A stretch of 64,000 nt of DNA from Symsagittifera roscoffensis (lineage: Eukaryota > Xenacoelomorpha > Acoela > Convolutidae): NCBI RefSeq assembly GCF_963678635.1, contig NC_087069.1:2122166-2186165 (forward strand), given 5' to 3'. This document shows, in pieces, positions 58,163-64,000 of this stretch. Below the pieces are notes generated by a model, which saw only the letters and a program-made list of their open reading frames with translations, had not been told where the DNA came from and did not search any database. The position numbers were made by a program, and so were the translations under genes. How positions within the stretch are numbered: position 1 is the first letter of the stretch; each line of letters begins with the position of its first letter.

Positions 58163-61100
58163 CTGTTACACACAGCACCAACATTAAGCAATGATGAAGA
58201 CCACATTCCGTCGCAAACAAAGCCGGTAGACAGTTCAATGAACGCAAGAAGAAGAAAAAGACACCAATGTTCTCAGAATTTTTTTCGGATTTCAAATAAA
58301 AAACACATGGCCTTAAAGCTTATTTGATCAAACAAACTCCAATTGAGAAAATTAGACCAATAGTTGAATGTTTTCAGATTTTTGGCACCAAAAAACTGTC
58401 AATACAGAGGCGAAGCTGCGCACACACTAGTGAGAAAATGAAAAAAAGCAGCTCTAAAGTGAATTAGGAAAAAGCTCGAACTATGACAATTTTTGCCACC
58501 TGTCATATTCGAACCTGCTTCCTCGATATTTGGAGTATCACACCCTTCTATCTCAGCCAGGGACACCTAACGATACGCCAACACTAGCCACAAAGCAGAG
58601 AACAGATGCTATGAAACTTCAACAGATCGTGCTTATAGCAAAAGTGCCACTAAATGAGCAATGTTATTTGAGAGTTGAGTTGGAAAAAAAGAGTTATTAA
58701 TAGATACTGTAGCTAGCTTGCTCGAGTAAACATCGCGTGTCACATATTCGTCGATTTATAATTACAAATGATCAAAGGAAATGGACTGCTCGATATAAAT
58801 AGATTAAAATAGAATGTCCGAAGACTATCAATCAATTCACGTTCGCAACTGCTGTAAAAAAACTGTCATCTAAAATCTAGCTGCCACCTAACTGATGAGT
58901 GAAATAAAAATGCTGACTGAACTGAAGTCCCGAAAGAGTAACTCTCAGGACCTCATGGACTATGTCATGGGTCTCATAGAAGAAAAACCTAATGACAAAC
59001 AGCGAGGCAGCACAGGGTGAGAAGGCAGTACTTTTTGCGTCGAAGAAACCAAAAATGTTGTTGAAAAGGAAGCTGTTGACTAATATAAATGATCAATCTT
59101 TAACCCGCGATGCTTAAATATATCATTTAAAAGTCACGATGAACTACAGCACTTATTAATTAATTACTTCAAGTCACTACCACAAATATTAAGTCTAACC
59201 GAAACTTGCGTGTTAATTGATGATGACCCGAAATGCTTTGAAATACTTGGTTAACTAACATACTCAACAAACCGAAAACTTCTAGAGGTGGAGTGTCATG
59301 GTTCAATGTACAAATAAATGTTAAAAAAATATAGATTAACTATCGTCGCCTATTGACGAGTGCATCAGAATTTTGTTGAAATATCAAGAATAAACCTGTT
59401 TAATCGTGGCGTCTTATTCGCCGAGATCCACTTAATTCGTTTTTTTGATAACCTGGAGAAAAAAACTACCTGAAATAAAAAGAACTAAAAACGAACATTT
59501 CAAAAATGACTTCATTAAAAAAAAATTTCAGCTAGATATCTAGAAATAGGGTAAACTAATGGTTTTGATCATTTTATTGGAGAATCTAGATTTGCTAGCC
59601 ATAATGATATCTTGCTCGATCACACTCTCACCAGAAACTTGAAAATAGTGAACGCCTCAAATCTTACAAACATGCACAGATCACTATCTAATTTTGCTCA
59701 AATTTTCGGCAATGTAAAGAATTTTGATTTTGGCGAAACACAATTAGTAAAATCAGCTGTACAATTTGAGAAAATCAATTTCCAACTGACAGAGTAGCTC
59801 AATAAAAATGAAGTCAACCCCAAACCTGTATCCGATTCAATAGAAGTATCTCAGAATGAACACAAGACGTCTAGAAACATTTGCACCACTTGTCAAACCA
59901 AATTCTTGGTTCTCAAATTATATTATAAATCTCATCTCCAAAAGAAATCGAGATCATCAGATATGGTCTCGAGACCAAAATTACCAAGCAGTGAATTCAA
60001 TTTATAAATTTAAGACGTAAGCCGCAGATAATCGTAAGCTTTAGAAAAACTACTACCATAAAAAGTTATGTTATCTTTAAGTGACTCGAGGCTCACATAC
60101 AAAAAAATGAATGAACTAAAAGGAACCAATGCCGCAAAGAAAAACATCTGCTCAAAACTTCAAGTTAAACGTGAAATCACTTCCTCCGAAAATGAGACAG
60201 CGTTGAAAATTATTTTTAATTTTTTTTTGTAAATGCGGGGGTTTTAATTAGTTAGTAATATACCAAGTGTAAACGGTTGTTTTATAATGATTGTAGCAGA
60301 AATCTTCATATGTTTACCTAAAATTGGTGTACTAGACTTGGAAAAAAGCATCTCAAAATTAAAGCCAGGCATCCTCAGGTATTTGAAAAAAATCGGCTAG
60401 TTGTCAAAGCAAGTACATTCTCAGTTCCGCCACTATTGACTGTTTTGAGTATTAGATCAATCGGAAGTGATGGACTTCCTGAAATTCTGACAGAGGCCTT
60501 CAGTCTGCCATTTTTCAAAGCAGGCTCTAAGTTGGATGAAAGTAACTATCTACCCGTTGCTCTTTTACCAGCATGGAGGAAAATATTTGAACGTTGCATG
60601 TGCAAGAGAGTTAAGATATCTTGCATCGAATTTGCAGTTATACGTTAGCCAGTTTGTCTTTTGAGAAAACATAGCAATATTGATACAATAGCAGTAGAGA
60701 AGCCGAGAGGAAAAATTGTACAATTTTCTTGAGCAAAGTTTTGACGACTTGAGCAAAGTTTTGACGACTTAAAAAAAGTACGGTCATATACAAGAATAAA
60801 TTATAAGCTATCCGAAACACCGCAATCAAATAGTACAATTAGGAGCCTGTCAACCACGCTGGCTGAAAACTGAATGTGACGTAATACTACTAGATTTCAC
60901 TCAGGATTTTAGCTTTTATCATCTAGATTAGAGATCTTTCGAAAGCATGTACACAACGCAGGAAAAAAAATTTGGTTGCGGATGATACGAATACAACAGG
61001 TATCTTTCACTTAACAGAAGTATTCATTAAAGATTTCACCGCAGTCAGCGATTTAGTTAACGTCAAGAAACTTCCACTAAAATTAGATAAAAACGTATTA

Positions 61101-63921
61101 GGTTCATATTGCATCCAAAAGCGCTTCCAGGTGTAATCTTAAAATAACTATGAACTTAAGTTTCCGAATCTGGTAAGCATTAACGCGTACATAGACTCAA
61201 ATTTGATGTTTTTGACTCATATAGACTCTGTAATTACTTATTGCGAAAAAAGTTTGGTACAATATCAAAAAGGAGACATTGTTCCTAAGCATAATCTTCG
61301 AACCAAAAATTCAAAACGGAATCCTTGTATGGAGGCACGAGTTATAGCTCGCTGCTACTTTAGACCTGTTACAAAAACAGTCTCGCGATATAATTTTTCA
61401 AACGAAGTTCTGGAAGTATTAAGATTGATTTTCAGAAGGCGAATAAATTAACTGTTCTTTAACTAAATATTTACGAATTATTTAAGTTTTTTACAATCAT
61501 TTTCGGGTATTTACGGCAAAAACTTTCGGAAAAATCTTTTTCGGTACGATGATTCGACATACAAAATGGGCAGAGCTACCAAGAACTTGATCAAATTCCC
61601 ACATTTACGACGAAACTTAAACGTGCATCTCAGAGCTATTGAGATGCAAAAATACTTAACATTTTGAAAGAGAACAATGTCTTCCGTCAAAACGTACTAT
61701 CCTTTTCGCATCTCTAAATCGAAAAAATCGCCTTTATATTGAGACCTTTATATTTTGAATCAAGAAGACCTGGTCCGACTGATTTTTCAGTACATCAAAG
61801 AGATTTTTGACAAAAGTTTTCTAGTAACGACAACCCAACCGCCAGTGCCTATGCCATCTCATTGATGTGATCGCGGAATTCTAAAACAACAGACTCTGTC
61901 CAAGTTTAGGTGACTGATTAAAATCCCAAATAAACACAGCATTCATTCAGCCTTAAACAAATACAGAGGCGAAGCTGAGATTCGCACCATTTAAGAAACA
62001 TAGCAACCACATTGTGATAAAATTGGAAAAACGCCAAAAAAATCACCCGAAACATCAAAATGAAACTCAAACCTTTGGCGGGAGATAAAAAACAGCATTG
62101 AACTAGCATATAAAGTTACCGAGAGGTAAGTATGCAGACGAAACAGGGACAAATGCTACTAAACATCAAAATGTTGGTTTTTTAAAAGCAGAAAATGTTG
62201 AAACTTGTGCTTTTCTGTCAAAATTCGATGTGCCATTAATTTGAATCGATCAGCATGCAGAAACTTCCTGACATCACGAGTAATTACGACGAAAAAATGA
62301 TCTGAACAAAGTCCCAAAAAACAAAAAACTATCCGACAGAAGAAGGCTGCTGGCAAAAAACTGTCATTTTATTTTTTTTCGCTATTATCAAGTTTTGGTA
62401 GGTATAAAATCAAAACACCTAAATCACATTACTTCCTAAAACTGAATTGCAAATGAAGAAAAAAACACTAAAGAGAAGAAGAGAAAATATTAAGCGTACT
62501 AGAAACAAATAGCGCAAACACTCTAAAGGTAGTTTGAGATCGGATAGCAATTAAAACCTTTTTAAACCAAGAGAATATATCGATCTGCAAAAATCAAGGC
62601 TAGAAAGCACTTGAAGTAAATTAAAAATCAATTGACAAAAAAATTGATTGAAAAATACATCAAGAAAATTGCGAATAAATTCATGTCTTTAATTAACTTT
62701 TCGACAAAAAGAATATGATAAGAACAGCAGGTCATTCAACAACAATTGAGCAAAAGATCCTAACAAAATTTTATGAATAGAGAAAAAAATCTCGATAAAA
62801 AATTTCAAAAAAAATAAGACAAACTTTTTCATGATTTTTTTCCTATGTTTTTCGAAGAAGGTCGGAGAAGCGATTTCAAACTTCCAAACATACCTTATTA
62901 AAGTTGAATTAATATTAAAAAACGACTGGAAACAATTTTAAAAAAACATTAGGCAAATAAGCCGCCAGAACTAATAACAATTGAACATGGGAAAATAGTA
63001 ATGAACGCAAATAAACATTTAAAAAAACTTTGTTGAAAAAGCCTCACCTTTCAAAGAAAAAAGGAATGCCCTTTAAACTATTTGAATTTCATGAACGATT
63101 TATGACTGGCGCTTTTTTGATAACATTAACACAACTTGAGAAAACACTGGATCAACAGGTAAAGTTTTTATTCCGCTGGAAATCTAAAAATTAAATTCAA
63201 TTTTCGAAACTAAAAATAGTTCACGAAGTTTTGTGCCATTTGCACGTTCGTCTTTGGAGAGTGCTATTCACGTCACTTTCAGCAGATGAATTTCCATTGA
63301 ACTCAAAAAAGCATATATACCAAAGTGCTTCAATATTTTAAGACTTTTTCCTGAAAAAAAAAACAAACCAAAAATCAGCAAGACCTTTTTATAAGAGTCT
63401 TCACTACGTTCATTACTCTTAAAAAGATTAAAAGGGTAATAATAAAAAATGAAGGAGAGTCTATAAGGCTCGCTAGGGAAGAAATCTCGCAAGCGTTATT
63501 TAGAACTTTTCCTGACATCCATGTAGAATTTTCAGGTTTCCGTCCCAGGCTAAAACTAACAAACAAAAATTTTTGCTTTTTTATCAGAAGTTCGGTTAAA
63601 AAAATAAACCCATCCTCCATGTTGTAAAACTGAGATTAAAACATCAAGCATGTTATCCTCATGGACTAGCAAGCTGTCCTCTCTGGTCCACTATATATTT
63701 ATAAAGTTTGTTCAAACGAATCTGATGTCAAATTTATACCAGATAATTTAATTCTTTTTCTACCGAGAAGCGAACTTGCATTCTGACCATTTGGAGTACA
63801 GAACGCTTATTCATTTTTTCCAACTGGAACGCGGCTTTAAAATAGACCTCGCTAATTTCTTATTAATGAGTATCATTATTAATTTCGGCACAACGGCAAG
63901 AGGGAATTGCTTGTTGCTTAC
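58163..63921 (-). other. Large kinase intron
   Basis: A 5,759-bp intron with GTAAGC donor and TGTAACAG acceptor, phase 2. It holds a decayed plus-strand non-LTR retrotransposon (about 59,105-61,451). A short word ACAGAGGCGAAGCTG occurs twice (58,405 and 61,965), perhaps from another repeat. The rest (61,452-63,900) is AT-rich with nothing I can assign. Confidence 0.85.
59105..61451 (+). mobile_element. Decayed non-LTR (LINE) retrotransposon
   Basis: Several fragments occur in the right order on the plus strand. An endonuclease-like stretch lies at about 59,110-59,253 (LPQILSLTETCVLIDDDPK). Linker pieces lie near 59,865-60,050 (NSIYKFKT, YYHKKLCYL). A segment before the reverse transcriptase lies near 60,095-60,230 (MNELKGTNAAKKN). 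The reverse transcriptase itself is at 60,436-60,648, with PFFKAGSKLDESNYLPVALL and ARRKIFER-like WRKIFERCM, the classic block of Jockey/CR1/L2-type enzymes. Many stops and shifts separate them. It lies antisense to the kinase. An intact element is excluded. Confidence 0.72.
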
Positions 63922-64000
63922 CTGTTGGTGATGTGGTCCAGGTCATCTGAAGAAGGGGTTCCGAGGACGTCGAGGATGAGGTCCAGTTGGTCCAGGTAGT
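63922..64000 (-). CDS. ERK-type MAP kinase, upstream exon (partial)
   Basis: The exon runs off the window at 64,000 and ends at a donor AACAGGTAAGC (GT at 63,921). It encodes YLDQLDLILDVLGTPSSDDL then DHITN, matching [20 protein letters not shown]-type sequence in the C-lobe of ERKs. It ends in phase 2 and joins in frame to 58,162. The N-lobe, the activation loop and the start of the gene are outside the window. Confidence 0.92.

Overview
The window looks like nuclear DNA of an invertebrate animal. It is AT-rich, mostly repeats, and holds one clear host gene with spliceosomal introns. That gene lies at the right end on the minus strand: the last three coding exons of an ERK-type MAP kinase (63,922-64,000, 58,007-58,162, 57,574-57,850). 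Its 5.8-kb intron carries a decayed antisense non-LTR retrotransposon (about 59,105-61,451). I cannot name the species.

The centre (21,695-55,677) is a nest of mobile elements. The outer element is LTR-like and duplicated in tandem: long terminal repeat (21,695-23,890), internal region A, a truncated terminal repeat (46,710-47,005), internal region B, full terminal repeat (53,409-55,677). The internal regions have no visible reverse transcriptase or integrase. They carry a series of degenerate retropepsin-like domains, five in copy B and three in copy A, followed by an acidic ORF.

Copy A is split by a 17.2-kb Maverick/Polinton (adintovirus-like) element at 29,016-46,224. It has inverted terminal repeats built from short tandem repeats, begins AG and ends CT, and is flanked by the 6-bp duplication AACTCT. 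Copy B holds the unfilled target once (52,907-52,912), so the ends are fixed to the base. On the minus strand the element has a protein-primed-type DNA polymerase B and an orphan ORF. On the plus strand it has small ORFs, a membrane protein, a packaging ATPase, two small conserved proteins, a retroviral-type integrase, penton, a basic pX-like protein, major capsid protein and adenain-like protease. Several of these are broken by stops or frameshifts, so this copy is a fossil. The polymerase gene also appears to contain a spliceosomal intron.

The left part (4,094-15,005) is a tandem duplication of a 5.3-5.6-kb unit with a third copy of its first 67 bp. Each unit carries a minisatellite and a degenerate spliced pseudogene of unknown family. 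Positions 1-4,093, 15,006-21,694 and much of 55,678-57,573 hold no gene I can support, apart from a 22-bp-type minisatellite (about 18,190-18,560) and fragments related to the long terminal repeat (about 2,692-2,815 and 3,830-3,960).
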